This document shows positions 35,790-48,989 of a stretch of DNA of 64,000 nucleotides, piece by piece. Origin of the DNA: Sciurus carolinensis (Eukaryota > Chordata > Mammalia > Rodentia > Sciuridae); the NCBI RefSeq assembly GCF_902686445.1, contig NC_062213.1, positions 142,622,491-142,686,490 of the forward strand, read 5' to 3'. The translations under genes were made by a program, and so were the position numbers. Position 1 is the first letter of the stretch; the number at the start of each line of letters is the position of its first letter. The notes beneath the pieces were generated by a model. It had not been told where the DNA came from. It worked only from the letters and a program-made list of their open reading frames with translations, and did not search any database.

Positions 35790-36555
35790 TTTTGTGCATG
35801 AAACATCAAATATTCATTTATGTACTTGAATTGCACAATTAAGATGAAGTATTGAATTAAAAGTGTCCTCAGTAAGAAGTACTATTATTACTATAAAAAA
35901 CAAAAATGTTCTTCAAGACAAAATATTTATTTAAAAGTAGTTTTTTTCATAAGGTTATTCAACAATTTGTAGAATTCTAATTGTTGGAAAGTTATAAAGA
36001 ATATATTTCTGGTCAGCATAAACCACATAAAGCTGGGTCCAGAAGATGTTTGACAAGGGTGACATTGATCTCATTTGAAAGGAGAAGAAATAGGAAATTA
36101 TCAAATATTTGTGTTAGATGTCTTACTTTATTTCATTGTATTTGTCTTTTAGAGCAAAAATAATTCATAGGAAGAAATTAAAATTTGATGATACCATAAC
36201 CAAAAAATTGGTTCAAAGCAGGATGCCATAGTGTTCCCTAATGTGCCATAAGATTTGTCTGATGGGCAAATTTCCATCTCATATAAAAGAAGTTTGAAGA
36301 TAATTCTTCTAGGTAAGGGTGGTTACATGCAGTTCTGAAGGATGGATGCTGCTTCTATTAGGTGGCTATACATTCTCTAGCTTCAAACTCATGATCCACT
36401 AAGCTCCATTAGCCAAAATGAGTGCTTGTCCATTCTGACTAAAAGGAATTTGGGTATGACTCTGTTCTAGGTTGTCATGAACACATCTATAGAAGAAAGG
36501 AAGAGTGTACAGTGAGGAATATCTTGCAGGTTTAGTCAGCAAAAGCCATTGAATT
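35790..36555. other. Unassigned DNA
   Basis: No recognised feature; normal complexity. Confidence 0.45.
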
Positions 36556-36560
36556 GTATG

Positions 36561-37345
36561 ACCTCTTTGGTTATACAGATTTAATGCAATTCCTATTAAA
36601 TCCCAATGATGTTCTCCATAGAAATAGAAAAAGCAATCATGAAATTCATTTAGAAAAATCAGAGACCCAGAATAGCCAAAGTAATCCTTAGCAGGAAGAG
36701 AAAAGCAGGAGGTTTCATGATACCAGACCTTAAACTATACCACGGAGCCATGGTAACAAAAACATCATGGTATTGGAACCAAAACAGGTATGTTGACCAA
36801 TGGTACAGAATAGAAGACACTGAGACAACCCCAATAAATACAGTTATCTCATACTACACAAAAGTGCCAAAAACAACATTGGACAAAAGATAGCCTCTTC
36901 AACAAATATTGCTGGAAAAAGTAGAAATCCATATGCAGCAAAATGAAATTAAACCCCTATCTCTCGCCCTGCACAAAAATCTACTCAAAGCGAATCAAAA
37001 ACTTAGGCATTAGAACAGAAACCCTGTGCCTAACAGAAGAAAAGTAGGCCCAAATCTATACCCTCTTGGTTTAGGAACTGATTTCCTTAGCAAGATTCCT
37101 AAAGCACTAGAAATAAAAACAAGAATCAATAAATGGGATGGATTCAAACTTAAAAGCTTCTTCATACCAAAAGAAACAATCAATAACATGAAGCGAGAAC
37201 ACACAGAATGGAAAAAAAAAATCTTTGCCATTTGCACCTCAAATGGAGTATTAATCTCTAGGATATATAAAGAACTCAAAAAATTAAAACAACAACAAAA
37301 AAATAACCCAATCAACAAATGGGTGAAGGAACTGGAGACACATCT
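36561..37345 (+). mobile_element. L1 ORF2 internal fragment
   Basis: Aligns to the middle of ORF2, the same region as 6110-6835 of the copy at 4843 ('ctccatagaaatagaaaaag', 'ataaatgggatggattcaaa', 'taatctctaggatatataaa'). Both ends are missing: there is no poly(A) tail or 3'UTR on the right, so it was either cut by a later deletion or is part of a rearranged copy. A 125-codon open frame (37026-37403) starts in it and runs past its end. Confidence 0.85.
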
Positions 37346-37404
37346 TTTGAAATCTTTAAAATACATTTTTAGAAGAATAATGAAAATAAAAACTGTGCAG
37401 TAGA

Positions 37405-40400
37405 GAGGAAATAATTGTAAAAATGAGATATTATATTCTCAATCATATTTCCCTATGAAAGAAAAATAGGGCCTTCATGATAAGAGAAGGGGAGAGGCCC
37501 TTACATTTTTAGAAATAGTGACCAGATCTATGAGTTACAGTTAGGAACTTGGTATGGAAGAGAAACTGAGAAATACCTCCTGCAGGTGAGTTTGAGAGGA
37601 CATAGGCACAGACTAAGGAACATAAAATGAGAAGATGATTGATTGGAAGATTCTATCAGGTAGCCAGTACCTTCTTAGTTTGACAGCAAGACAAGTCATG
37701 CACTGTAACTGAGAGGAGTTGAAAGTAAAATAGCCCAGGTGGTAAATGGATAATATTTGAAATACAGTTATGAGAACTGGGTTAAGTATCTCTCTAAATA
37801 AAACCAAATGACAGGGCATGCTTCTGAATATCCCCAACTCTGCTGGGAATGAATGGCTTCATTCAGTCTTTGAAGGGAATTCATATATCCATTAGCCAAA
37901 TGCTTTATTGAAGATTTTACCTGACTTGGGTTGCCCAGATATTACACAGCTAAAAAGAAATAAACTCTCTTGGTAGTCATAGTAAAAACGTTTATTTTAC
38001 AAAATTGCAATTGACTTCATACCAGCTCAGTTATTGTTTAATTATGGATTTCTCAAAAAGATTTTCTCTCCTTTAAAATCTTGCTGTCAGAGACAAATTC
38101 TTAGCTGGTTTTGGAATATAATGTTGGCTTCCCAAGCAGAAAGCTAGTTACATGAAGTGCTGAAAATTCACCACTAGCTTTTGCAGTGAAACTATAAATA
38201 ACAACTATATTGTGCCTTGGGAAAACAAGTACAGGCTCAAAACTTTATTAAAAGTTATTTTTTTCCTTTGAACTGCTGTGTAAGTCACCTATAGGCTAAA
38301 CCTCATAACTTATGTTTTATCCTTAGCAGACAGAGAGGAGCAATGTGTTTGTCTGACTGTGTATCCATTCCAAAAATATCAACATACATACTTGGAGGCA
38401 GGGAGAGAAAACTTCCAGTACAGAAAAACGATAGGTAACAAAATGTCTATTGGATTAATTTTTAAGTGGTAAGATTAAAGATCCATTTTATAAATAAATC
38501 CTCATTTTTTTTGTTGTTGTTTTATGACTACTTCATAATAATTTAAACTGGGAAACTGATTTACTATACTATATGCTATTCTTCTTCAGGTATAATAGAA
38601 GTATATCCTTTATGAAATTCCTTTCAAACAGAATGAATATATTGTTTAAATAAAATGACATATTCCATTTTATAATTAACTGATCAGAAACTCTCAAGGG
38701 ATAACTGTTCTGGTTTGAAAGGTACCTAAGTGAATAAATTACTTCATTCACCTAAAATTCAACTTATGACCAGAAAGACTCATTTATTTGATTCAAGTTT
38801 TGTCATTAGTTTTTTTAATCAACTCAGGAACAGAATATTTGTGTGAAACAAATGGAAGAAAAAGACAAAGGGAATGCCTTCATGGTGATAGAACACCAAG
38901 CAATTCAGCTTCTTTCTATGCATGATCTTTTACTTACCTAAACTTATATCCATTAAATCTTTTTTTTCTGCAACCCTTGATGCCCTTAGTATGGTTTTCT
39001 TTGGAATTTAATGAAATTAAATTCACTCAGTATATTTCTTCCCCAAATCCCAGCAAATATAATTAAAAAAAAAAAAAAGAATTCTTTTGCTAAAAGGGAT
39101 AGGAGCAAATACCTGGCTTTCTTAGGGAATCATATAAAAAATCATAGCATAATACATCATATACCCACCAAAGGGCCATTTAGAGTGAATTTGGAGGAAC
39201 TGACCTAGAGGAAAAAGGCAGCTGTGTGCAAGAGACTGGAATCTTAGCTTTTTTGAAAGAGCAGGAGGAGGTGAAAAGAAATAACCCAGAGAATTTTGTT
39301 TGGAGTGTACTCAGTAGTCGTTGAAGTGCCATTACCTTGTTATAGAACTAGCTATTCTGATGTCTAATTTCCTTTATTGCTGTAGAGATTTATGTTAGGA
39401 AATGATAGAATTGTGTCCAGTTTTCAGATAGGCAACAAAGTTTTAGTATGACAAATATAAAGGATAAAAGAAGAAATTAGGAAAACAATTTTTTTACATT
39501 ATCTTGGAACTCTGAAGGGAACTGGATTTGAGTATATGAATTAATTAAAAATCAAGTAAAAACATCAGAAGGCATTATTTCTTTTTAGAAAAAAACAAGG
39601 TATTTGGACGTTTTGCATACATTTCTTTCTAATTTAAACACTAAACTGTTGAGAAAAAAATGTTTGTACTCATAGTTTTTGAATTCCCAGTTGATAAATA
39701 AATGCTTGATAAAAATAAACTAACCTAGCAGTGTTTGTGGAGTTGCCTACCTTTTTTGTTCTTTTGGCTCTTTCCCCAATATAATTCACTACTCCCAATC
39801 AAATTTTTACTTCCAATGAACTTATGTATAAATGTCTGAGGACATTTAACAAACACAGAATACATATGACACGGGTCAGTATGTTAAGATGGATATAAAC
39901 AGTGCATCCTATAAGAAGACAGCATATAAATGAGTCCAGGGCAATGCAGTGAAAGAACTTGAAATGGTCTTCAAGTCCTTGAATGGCTATACTGCAGAGA
40001 AGCTGAGTGTACTTTTGGGACAAAGACACGAACACAGAGTTTAGATCCATATCAGCACTTAGTTGTTCAGATATGGCAGAGTTTTCTTTTTAAGATATGA
40101 AATTTCTGTTCGTGGAGGGGAAAGATGAACACAGGATGGTCCTCTTAAAGGGATATTTTCAAAGCATTCCTTCCTGTAAAGAGAACACTTGTTGTTTACC
40201 ATACCCATCCCTGAGGTATACACAGTTGCCTCACCACTTGCCAGCTGCTAACAACACCGAATAATATTTATGAACACAGCATGAGCACGAATTATAACAA
40301 GCTTATACTCACTCAGAATGTGTTTTTGAAGAATATTCTTATAAGTTCTGGAGAACAGAGAGTAGTAAAGATACTTTCCCCTCTGGATATTCATAAGAAT

Positions 40401-41940
40401 AAGCAAAGAAAACAACATACATTTATGATCCAATGAGCACAATACAGATCTAGTCCTCATTTTTTCCTTCTGAGTACTGTATCTGCCAACAATAATGTTT
40501 TCTGAGTAAAATAGATAAAGGACAGAAATGTACCTACATATTATTTGCAGACCTTTTGGGTTTTTCTATGTTCAATTTCCAAGAAAGAAAACCATTGCTA
40601 GAACCTTGTGGTAAAGAAGGAATGGGATTTATCAGACAATGTGTGCATCTTTATTGGAGTAAGAAGGGTTCACTTGCCTAAGTCCACACTGGGCTATCTG
40701 TAATCTGACTTTGACATGTAAAAGGTAACAAAATGGTAGGGGAAGATGTGGCAAAATTAAGGTAATAAAAGCACAGATTTATTTGGTCAGTAATACATTA
40801 TTTATTTAGAAATGTAAAAGTTATTTTCCTATTATAGTAACTGTTATTGTTAGTCCAATATTTCACACAGAGTATTTTCATATATTCTTCAAGGGACAAA
40901 CTTTCCTCACCACTTCCATGTTTGCACTGCTAAGTCCCTGTTTAGCAGCTGCCATGCTTCCCTTTCTTTGTTGATAAAATGCATTCGGATCTGTTTTCCC
41001 TGCCCCCCTAAATGAAGCCCATCCCTACCAGTTGCACTATTTCATAGCTGCACATGTTCCTTATCATCATCATTTTTAAACATGTATAAATATTTGTATG
41101 TATTTGTGACTTATTATAGTCACTTATTATTGTTATTAACTAATTTTTTTTTCTGTTCCATTATGACATAGACATTTTTAGTACTCTGAACTAAAAAAGT
41201 CCCTACCTTTTTATGTACTTTTGTAGTCTTAAGGCTCAGGAGAAGACTTGGCACATAGATTTTATGAAATTGAGAAGGAGTTCTTAAGTTTACCAAGGAT
41301 GGTCTTATTAACATGGAATAAAACTTACAAGTTGAAATTACAAGATGAATTACAAAATTCATCCAACAGTAGCCAATTTTTACTTATTAATTTTTCCTAA
41401 ATGTTGAATTATTTTCTTAACCTCTCTAATAAAATAATTCTACTTCCTTCCAAAACACTCTTAAGTATGTAGTTCCATAAATGGGTAAATAAACAGATTA
41501 TTTCTAAAATTTCTTCTGCACTTAGTTATGCTTATTAGATTGCAAATATGACCAAGTATCTTAGTGTTATTTGTTTAGAAGGACTGAATGCTTACATACT
41601 GTATTGTTTTAGGGGTATTTTAAACATCTAATAAATTGGTTGGATTACATTATATATATAAGAAAAGGAGCTTCTGCCAGTCACACTGATTTCTACTTTG
41701 AATGAAAAATTATTCAATTCAATGTTTAACAAATTAATAATGTAATAATGGGCAGAAAGATGTGTCTGATTTTAGTTTTGTCTTGCAACTTCATTACATT
41801 AGCAAGTAATTTATATTCCATTTGATAGCTAAATAAAAACAAATTCATTACAGGTAAACCAATTTACTCTCATAAACACTGTTAGCATTATTCATTTGGG
41901 TAGAGACTGTATTTTCTCATCTGTAAAAATAGTTGCTTCA
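37405..41940. other. Long unassigned stretch without recognisable repeats
   Basis: About 4.5 kb with no SINE, L1 or LTR that I can recognise, apart from short A/T runs (39065-39079). The minus-strand frames at 39799-40050 (83 codons) and 40248-40460 (70 codons) are hydrophobic or anonymous, with no domain. Repeat-poor DNA in an otherwise repeat-rich window could hold conserved regulatory elements. Confidence 0.45.
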
Positions 41941-41948
41941 ACTAATGA

Positions 41949-42080
41949 GCTTGTTTTTTGCCTGTTTTACCATTCCATGATACTGCAAATTTTAGTAAGC
42001 TAATTTTTGTTTCATATACATGCAAAGAGGATTGTAAGAGATAAATAAAACCCTAGACCATGGTTTTTGGCTATTTAACA
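41949..42080 (+). repeat. Direct duplication, copy A
   Basis: About 130 bp closely similar to 42508-42636. The best block ('aagctaatttttgtttcat' plus 'tacatgcaaa' and 'taagagataaat') differs at only a few positions. Neither copy resembles a repeat family known to me. Confidence 0.8.
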
Positions 42081-42507
42081 TTCTCAATGGAAAAGAATGA
42101 AGACAAATGATGAAGAAATCAACTCACATACATTCTATGTGTTACCAATTAGAAAAAGAAGTCCTAAATTCTTGATTGAATGTTAAACATGGACATTTTT
42201 CAAGAATCCTGACCCTTCTGCATATGAGTTCTGTGTACATCCTTTGCATAGCTTTCATAAAGTTTGTTAAATTACATTTGTAGGATTCATGCATCCCTAT
42301 TCACTGAGTATCACACCCCATCTTCCTTAATTGAGCATTACCTGAGGCTCCTCTACTTACTGGCCAAAAGACAATTCCAGGAGAGGGAATTGAATTTTAA
42401 TAAAGTATAAAAAGCTAATGATGTCTTTGTATTGCATTTATGGAGAGTTGAGATCACCCACCATTCACTTTGCACTTTTTTTTTGAGCTGCATCTGTTAA
42501 TATACAA

Positions 42508-42636
42508 GCTTTCTTCTTGCCTGTTAACATCCTATGATACTACAAGTTTTAGGAAGCTAATTTTTGTTTCATCTACATGCAAACAAGATTATAAGAGATA
42601 AATGACACCATTGATCATGGTATTTGGCTATCTAGA
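42508..42636 (+). repeat. Direct duplication, copy B
   Basis: Second copy, starting about 560 bp downstream in the same orientation, with small indels relative to copy A ('aagctaatttttgtttcat' shared exactly). Confidence 0.8.
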
Positions 42637-42639
42637 TTG

Positions 42640-44865
42640 TTTTCAAAAATCTAGACTATGATCTTATTTGCTTTTATATACCCTAATTGTCTTATATTTT
42701 ACTTTAATTCATAAAATTAAATTGATTGGGTTAGTAATTAGACTGAACAAAAGTATTAACTGATTTATAACTGATTATAAGACCATTGCAAATTATAGTT
42801 TATTATTTCATAAATTCTTGCTTCAAACTCTTTGTGACTTGGTAGAGTAATGGTTCACTGTAATAATTCTTTCTTACATATGTTATGAAATCAAGAGTAG
42901 TGAATAATCATATTACTTCTCCAGAAATTAAGGCAAGATGAACTATTCCTCTTTTTTCCAGGTTCCACATGCTGTGTTCCTCCCAACTAAATAAGTGTTC
43001 TCAACTGATCCATTAACTTTGGAAGATAATGTCAGTGTTTAGAAGTGGAACAATTTTGATCACTTGGAACTTTTACTTGTAATGAATTAGAAAAAATATG
43101 AAATGCTGGAATAATCTTGGTAATGATTCCATCATCTTGGTAATGTTGGAATCCTACTAGATATTCTAATGATATAGGCTGGTTTAAATTTTTAAAATTC
43201 TACCTTGTTTTGCATTTTTTACAAGGGATTTTCTTCTGTAAACTACAAAGAAATTCAAAGCATTTGTATTGCTAGTATTGTCTAAGTTACTGAGCCAAGA
43301 AAAATTAACATCTGCCATTCAGATATGGAAAATTTATACATACTTATCACCTAGAAGTCATGCTTTTTCAAGGAAAGTGGTTATTAACAGCAAAGAAAGA
43401 TATTGAAAATCTTATTTAATTTGGCTCCATTTCACTGGTCCAACACACTAATATCATTTTTCTCCTAAATAATAAATTTTTTGCACCCAGTTTCATTTTA
43501 GTCTATTACTCACTTAATGGCAACATTATGATTATATTTTCATTATTTTATGATATCATTAAGATCAGAGATATTTATATATTCTTCAAAATTATAGCTT
43601 ACATAAGTTTTAGATACACATTATAGTATTTCATACAATATGCAACAATCTATTTAAAATTAAATTACAATATATAGCAATCTAATAGAGAACATTACAG
43701 AATACTATTTATATAAGTTTATTCATAGCATGTTGAGGTCTGTAAAGGGTAAAGGATATTTGTTTGTAATTGTGCTATACTTTTAACCCAAGTTATTGAT
43801 TAAAGTGAAATCAAGAAATGACAGTAATCTCTTACATAATACACTTCCCAGAATAAGAAGGAAGATGAGTAAATTAGTCTTCCTAACCCCCAGTAAATTT
43901 CAGACAAGATTGATTTCATCTAAAATTTTCAGAGGCAAGATTTTTCATAGAAGTTCAATTACAATATTGTCATTTTCTTGTACTGCATATTATATTTACA
44001 AAATGAATATTATGAATATTTCAAGTACAACATAAGCAGTAATATAATTTATATTCAACATTATATTTTACTTGCAAAACTGTCAGATATTTTCAGTACA
44101 GCTATGAAATATATCTTATGAATATCTTTGTATTATTTAAAGTTTATGATAAAAAAGAATGACGTTTATTTGATTATATTTTAATGCTAAGATGAATGAA
44201 TATTAAACCAAAAATTTTATGCATAAGAGAATCAAATCTAGAAAACTTCAGTTCTTATACTAAACTGCCTATAAAAGCAGAAACTGTTGACTTCAGATCA
44301 AAACATGGAGTTTTAAGTACAACATTTATTTTGCATCTAATCATTTATTTTAACTTAAATAGTTCTAATAGCTGCCAGAGTCCAAATGTAACATACTTTC
44401 CTTAATCAAACTTTTTTGTTTTATGGTGGGTATGAAGAGAATGAGAATGAAAACTGAGATGAAAAAACAATGACATTAATCTTACAAACTTCATAAGGTC
44501 AAATTCAGAAGCATTTTTTATGTTGTGTTTTTTATTTGTTAAAGTCATTATGCCTATGGTAGAAAACTTGAAATTATGGGGAAAAATATAGGTAAATAAA
44601 ACAGAAAACATGATTTTCAATTTCAATCAGCAATAAATATGAATTCTGTACTTACTTTGGAGTATCAGTATATCATATGGCCTTCTTAAACTTAGGCTTT
44701 TTTTGTGAGGTGATACTTATATTCATGAATATAAACAATTATATCAACTAATTAAAACTGTAATGTAAGCAACTCTTCATGCAAAAATAAGAGCTAAGGA
44801 ATCCTGGTGACAAATTACAGAATTTGTGTATGGCACATTAATAAGCATAGATGCATAGATGAAGA
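42640..44865. other. Unassigned AT-rich DNA
   Basis: No recognised repeat or gene. The 12-bp string 'atcttggtaatg' occurs twice (43106, 43135). Confidence 0.45.
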
Positions 44866-44949
44866 TAGGATGATTTCATATTAGTCATGTAACCCTTCCT
44901 CAACCCAAGGCAGTAAAACTCAAAGAGAGAGATGCTCTACAAAAAAGGG

Positions 44950-45240
44950 AAAGTGAAGTGAAAATTTTATTTGCTGCAGATGTGAGAATTAGGCCTGCTC
45001 CAGTGAAAATTTGTAACTTTTGGTCTTCCTTCCCACAGCTTCCTGGCCAGGACCTATAACCCTAGTCTTCAGGCCAGTCCCTGCAACCCCATGTTCCAGC
45101 AGACCCAGGGTTTAGGCTTAACCAGCAGATGCTAGAGATGAGCTGTTGTCCCAGCCTCCATTCCACCATAGTGCCAAGGCATAGTGCCATCTGTCCTCCA
45201 TAGACCCAGACTCAAAGCCAGATCAAAGCTGTGAGTTCCA
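44950..45240. other. GC-richer unassigned block
   Basis: About 290 bp with several 'ccag' and 'caggcc' strings, abruptly richer in GC than its flanks and ending next to an old L1. It may be part of an old element's 5' region or an unrecognised LTR; I cannot assign it. Confidence 0.35.
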
Positions 45241-45244
45241 AGCT

Positions 45245-46800
45245 AGCCCTTATAGACAACTTTTTCAAAAGATAAATAAAATTGATAAAACTTTAGTCAG
45301 ATTAAAGAAAAGACAGACAAAATTCAAACAAATAAAATTATAAAAGACAATATAATTGACACAACAGAAATAAAAGGTATGATAAAACTGTGAATGAGTA
45401 TGTCAACAAATTTGATAATGTAGAAGAAATGGATAAATCTTTAGAACCCTACAACCTACAAAACCAATTTGCAAAGAAATGGAAAATCTGAACAGACCAA
45501 AATGAGTAAGTAAATTGAAACAGGAATAAGAAAACTCCCCACAAAAAAAGATAAGAAATGAATAGCCTCACAGATCAATTCCACCAAATATTTAAGAATT
45601 AACCCCAATTCTTCTCAAATTCTTCTGAAAATTTGATGCAGAGGGAATATTACTTCACTATTCAAACATACAGGATATAATATCATAAATGAATGAAATT
45701 CTTAGGAATATACTTAACAAAGAGGTAAAGAATCCCCAACACAGAAAGAGTACATAAATAGAAAATGAAGAAACAGAAAAGAAACAAAAAAGAAAACTAC
45801 AAAACTTTAATGAAAAGAAAAAGAGAAATGAGAAGTCACAAATAAATGGAAAGGCAATCTGAGTTCATGGATTAGAAAAATCAATATTATTAAAATGTTC
45901 ATGTACTTAACACAACTACAGATTCAATGAAATTGCAATCATAATTTGAAAGACATATTTTTTCACAGAAAGAGGAAATTATCTTAAAGTCCATATAGAA
46001 CCACAAGACTCTCAGTCACACCAGGAGATTACAAAATATCCTACAAATTCTCATAATCAATAAAACGTAACACTAACATTAAAATAGACACATCATCCAA
46101 TGAAACAGGATTAAATTCATTCGTTTATGGTCAATTAATTATCAAAAGCAGTGCCAAGAGCACACAATGATAAAAGACCAGATTCTTTAATAAATAATGC
46201 TGGGAAAACTGTATATCAACATGCAGAGGAATAAAATTCGACTCTTATCTCACATTGTATAGAAAATCAATTCACAATGGATTGGAGACTGACCTGAAGC
46301 TGTAAAACTACTAAGGAAAAAAAAAAAAAACCTTAAGAAGGAGATCTATATGCAACAACATGAATGAATGAATGAATGTTTGGGAAATGATACTAAAAAG
46401 AAATAAGTGCAGAAAGTCAAATATTACAATATAATCTTGCTTATATGTGGAATTGAAAGAGTTGAAGACAAAAGCAAGGAGAATGGTGATTACCAAAGGC
46501 TGAGATGGAGGTGGGGATGGAGAGACTCTGTTCAAATGGCACAAGGTTTCAGTTAGGATAAAAATGTTCTGGAGATCTATTACACAGCATGGTGAATATA
46601 GTTAATAATTATTTGTTTACTTAAAAATTGCTACAAACTTAATCTTAAATGTTCTCTCCACAAAAAATAAATATCTGAGGTGATGTACATGTTAATCTCC
46701 TTATTTACTCATGTGTTTTATGTGTGTATTGAAACATCACAGTTTACAGTGCAAATATATACTATCTTTATTTGTCCATTCAACTTTAGCAAAACTAATA
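45245..46800 (+). mobile_element. Old L1 (L1M-type), ORF2 to 3'UTR
   Basis: ORF2 landmarks ('gataaaactttagtcagatt', 'gcagagggaatattacttca') run to 3'UTR landmarks ('gaatatagttaataattatt', 'gaggtgatgtacatgttaat') and a tail near 46790. Shortened by internal deletions; no open frame. Short GAAT units at 46361-46378. Confidence 0.8.
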
Positions 46801-46984
46801 GGAAACAAAAATATATTTAACCAAATGCCAAAAGAGCGGAGCAGAGATTGAAAGTCAAATCCACAATCAGAAAGCATTTTTTGAGATGTTACTACATGCT
46901 ATAGAGAGTGCATGAGATTGGTACATGTGTCTAAAAGCAACATGAATAGTTACTAGAGCTTCATTTAATCCATTCACCTAGGAA

Positions 46985-47350
46985 CTTTGTTCAACAAATA
47001 TTTATTATCAGGCACTATGCTACCTAATGTAAATATGATCAGGAGCAAAAAAAAGACACTTTTTCCACATATTGTTAATTTATGATTTGGTGTGGTGACA
47101 TATTTATCAACAAATCACTAAGCTAACTTTATACTGAGAGAGATAGATGGTAAGAAGACATTTTTTGTGTTAGAAAAATGTAAATTAGAAAAACTAATAT
47201 GTTTAGGTGACTAGGAAATATTTCTTAAAAGATGGTATTATTGCTTTGGTTTTGGGAGGGAAATAAACAAGAGTTAATAAGATGGACAGACCTTAGGAGG
47301 TAAGAGAAGCAATGCAAACAGAAGAATATGTAAGGATCTGGCAGGAAATA
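46985..47350 (+). mobile_element. Old MIR/L3-type fragment
   Basis: 'gttcaacaaatatttattat' and 'caggcactatgctacc' open a typical ancient mammalian repeat; the rest is very eroded. Confidence 0.35.
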
Positions 47351-47408
47351 TCTTAGGACTTCTTCCCAAATGGGTAATCTGAACCTACTTAACCTAATAA
47401 CAAAAAGA

Positions 47409-47437
47409 AAAAAAAAAAAAAAAGAGAGAGAGAGAGA
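47409..47437. repeat. A-run followed by (GA)n
   Basis: About 15 A followed by about 7 GA units, without a recognisable SINE body. Confidence 0.8.
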
Positions 47438-47439
47438 AA

Positions 47440-48712
47440 ACCTTAATAGTTAAAACTGGCAAAACTTTAAGTAGGGTTAGCTCCTAAACTTTCCTTTTTG
47501 TTAAAAGCATATTATGGTATTTTTACCTTCCAATAGCACCGAAGGATTTTAAGTTCGAGCCATATCACCAGCTTGGGGAATCACCTCTGATGCTCTCCAA
47601 GGACACTACAACTGGCATTGTGATCTTGGTTCTCACCATCCAGTCAGGTCTAGAAATTGCTAATTAAGAATAATATCCCTAAAATACAGAATAATTTTTC
47701 ATAGAACTAAACTATTAATATTGTTTTTGCATATTATTACCAACTAATCATGCTTTTAAATAATTCTATTTAAGTGAATTTTCATTAAGCTATTTAATGG
47801 AAAAGATGAGTCATGACTTTAAAATTTATAAAATCATCATTAAGAATAGCAAATCATCAATGCTTCACTTAAAGAATGGTGAAAGTATCATGAGAATTTT
47901 GCTGGTTTTGTACCCTTCTGAGACTAAATCTAAATGCAAGACTCTGTGTCTGATGCAGTTAGGAGTTCTGTGAAGGTCTACCCCTAGACGGTCTCTGGGT
48001 ATGGAACTCCCAGCATATGCTCTAGTTTTCCCTCTTGGGCTGTGACAAAAATGATCCATAGCCATCAGTCAGGCATTTCAGATTTCAAGTGGCTCTAGGA
48101 AGGATAGTAGTCAAGATGCTTCAGGTCAGGCTACCTTTTGTTATCCTAACCAGAAAATTTCACAGGTACGTGTTGCACCACATAAGATAATACATATTTC
48201 TTCTTACCACACTCCCCATCACCTTGGCCAATTCTTCCCTTTGCTTTTATCCAGTTCGAAAGAAGTAGATCTTTTATTGGCAAGAAGTCTCCTTCCCTCC
48301 CCTTCATCACAGAAGGTGATGAAGCACACTAGTCTTTTATCAGCCTCTCTGTACTATCCCTGAAATTCATCATCTTCCCTTTCCTACGCTGAATGATCCT
48401 ACAGAATGACTCCTATCATCAACCTTTTAAAGTCTCCAAAGACTAGAGAGTTTCTCATAATAGAATGTGGAGTACGAAGTTTGAAAGTCATTTTATTTAT
48501 GCCGTAAGCTTTAGTTAGACAAATGGTAAATATTACATTAGCACTGAAGTACCAAATCCAATTGGAGTGTCTCATGATTTTAGTGACTCCTCTGGCTATT
48601 ACTTATAGTGCCTTTTCCTCAGTGACCAAAAGGTGTCCCCTCCTGTGAGTTCAATCAGTCAAATTAATAAGGTTCAGAGCCCTAAAAGCATAAGTATAGA
48701 TAAATTTTGAGC
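47440..48712. other. Unassigned DNA
   Basis: Mixed composition, no recognised repeat or gene. 47880-48110 is of normal complexity and unassigned. Confidence 0.45.
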
Positions 48713-48714
48713 TG

Positions 48715-48842
48715 TTTTTTTTTTTTTTTTTTTTTTTTTTTTCACTGCCCAGATGCCTGAATAAGGGATCAGCAAAAAGGACAGACGGCACAACTGGCAC
48801 AGGGCCCCTGAGTTTTGGTTGATAAGAATCTCTGCATTGCAT
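48715..48842 (-). pseudogene. Candidate poly(A)-tailed retrocopy, unassigned, inverted
   Basis: 28 T (48715-48742) adjoin about 100 bp of non-AT-rich sequence (48743-48842). Read on the minus strand this is a body ending 'catctgggcagtg' followed by A28. It is neither an ID, B1 nor L1 3' end. There is no AATAAA near the tail and no clear TSD, so it could be a truncated mRNA or small-RNA retrocopy, an unrecognised SINE, or just a T-run beside ordinary DNA. Confidence 0.35.
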
Positions 48843-48989
48843 TCTTTTTTATTTTCAACAGTATTTGTTTTTTTCTTTTTGTCTCTAATAAGCATCTAGG
48901 GATTTTATTATTTTTCTTACATACAATCTGAAAGTGTTTATCTTTCAGTAAGGTAACTTATAAATCCAAATTATTAATGTAAACAAATG

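Noticed and set aside
37026..37403. 125-codon plus-strand open frame
   Set aside because: It is a decayed L1 ORF2 segment, annotated as part of the L1 fragment.
39799..40460. Two hydrophobic minus-strand frames (83 and 70 codons)
   Set aside because: AT-rich codons give hydrophobic residues by chance; no receptor or channel signature was found.
48651..48895. Minus-strand frames with a poly-lysine run
   Set aside because: The lysines come from translating the A28 tail.
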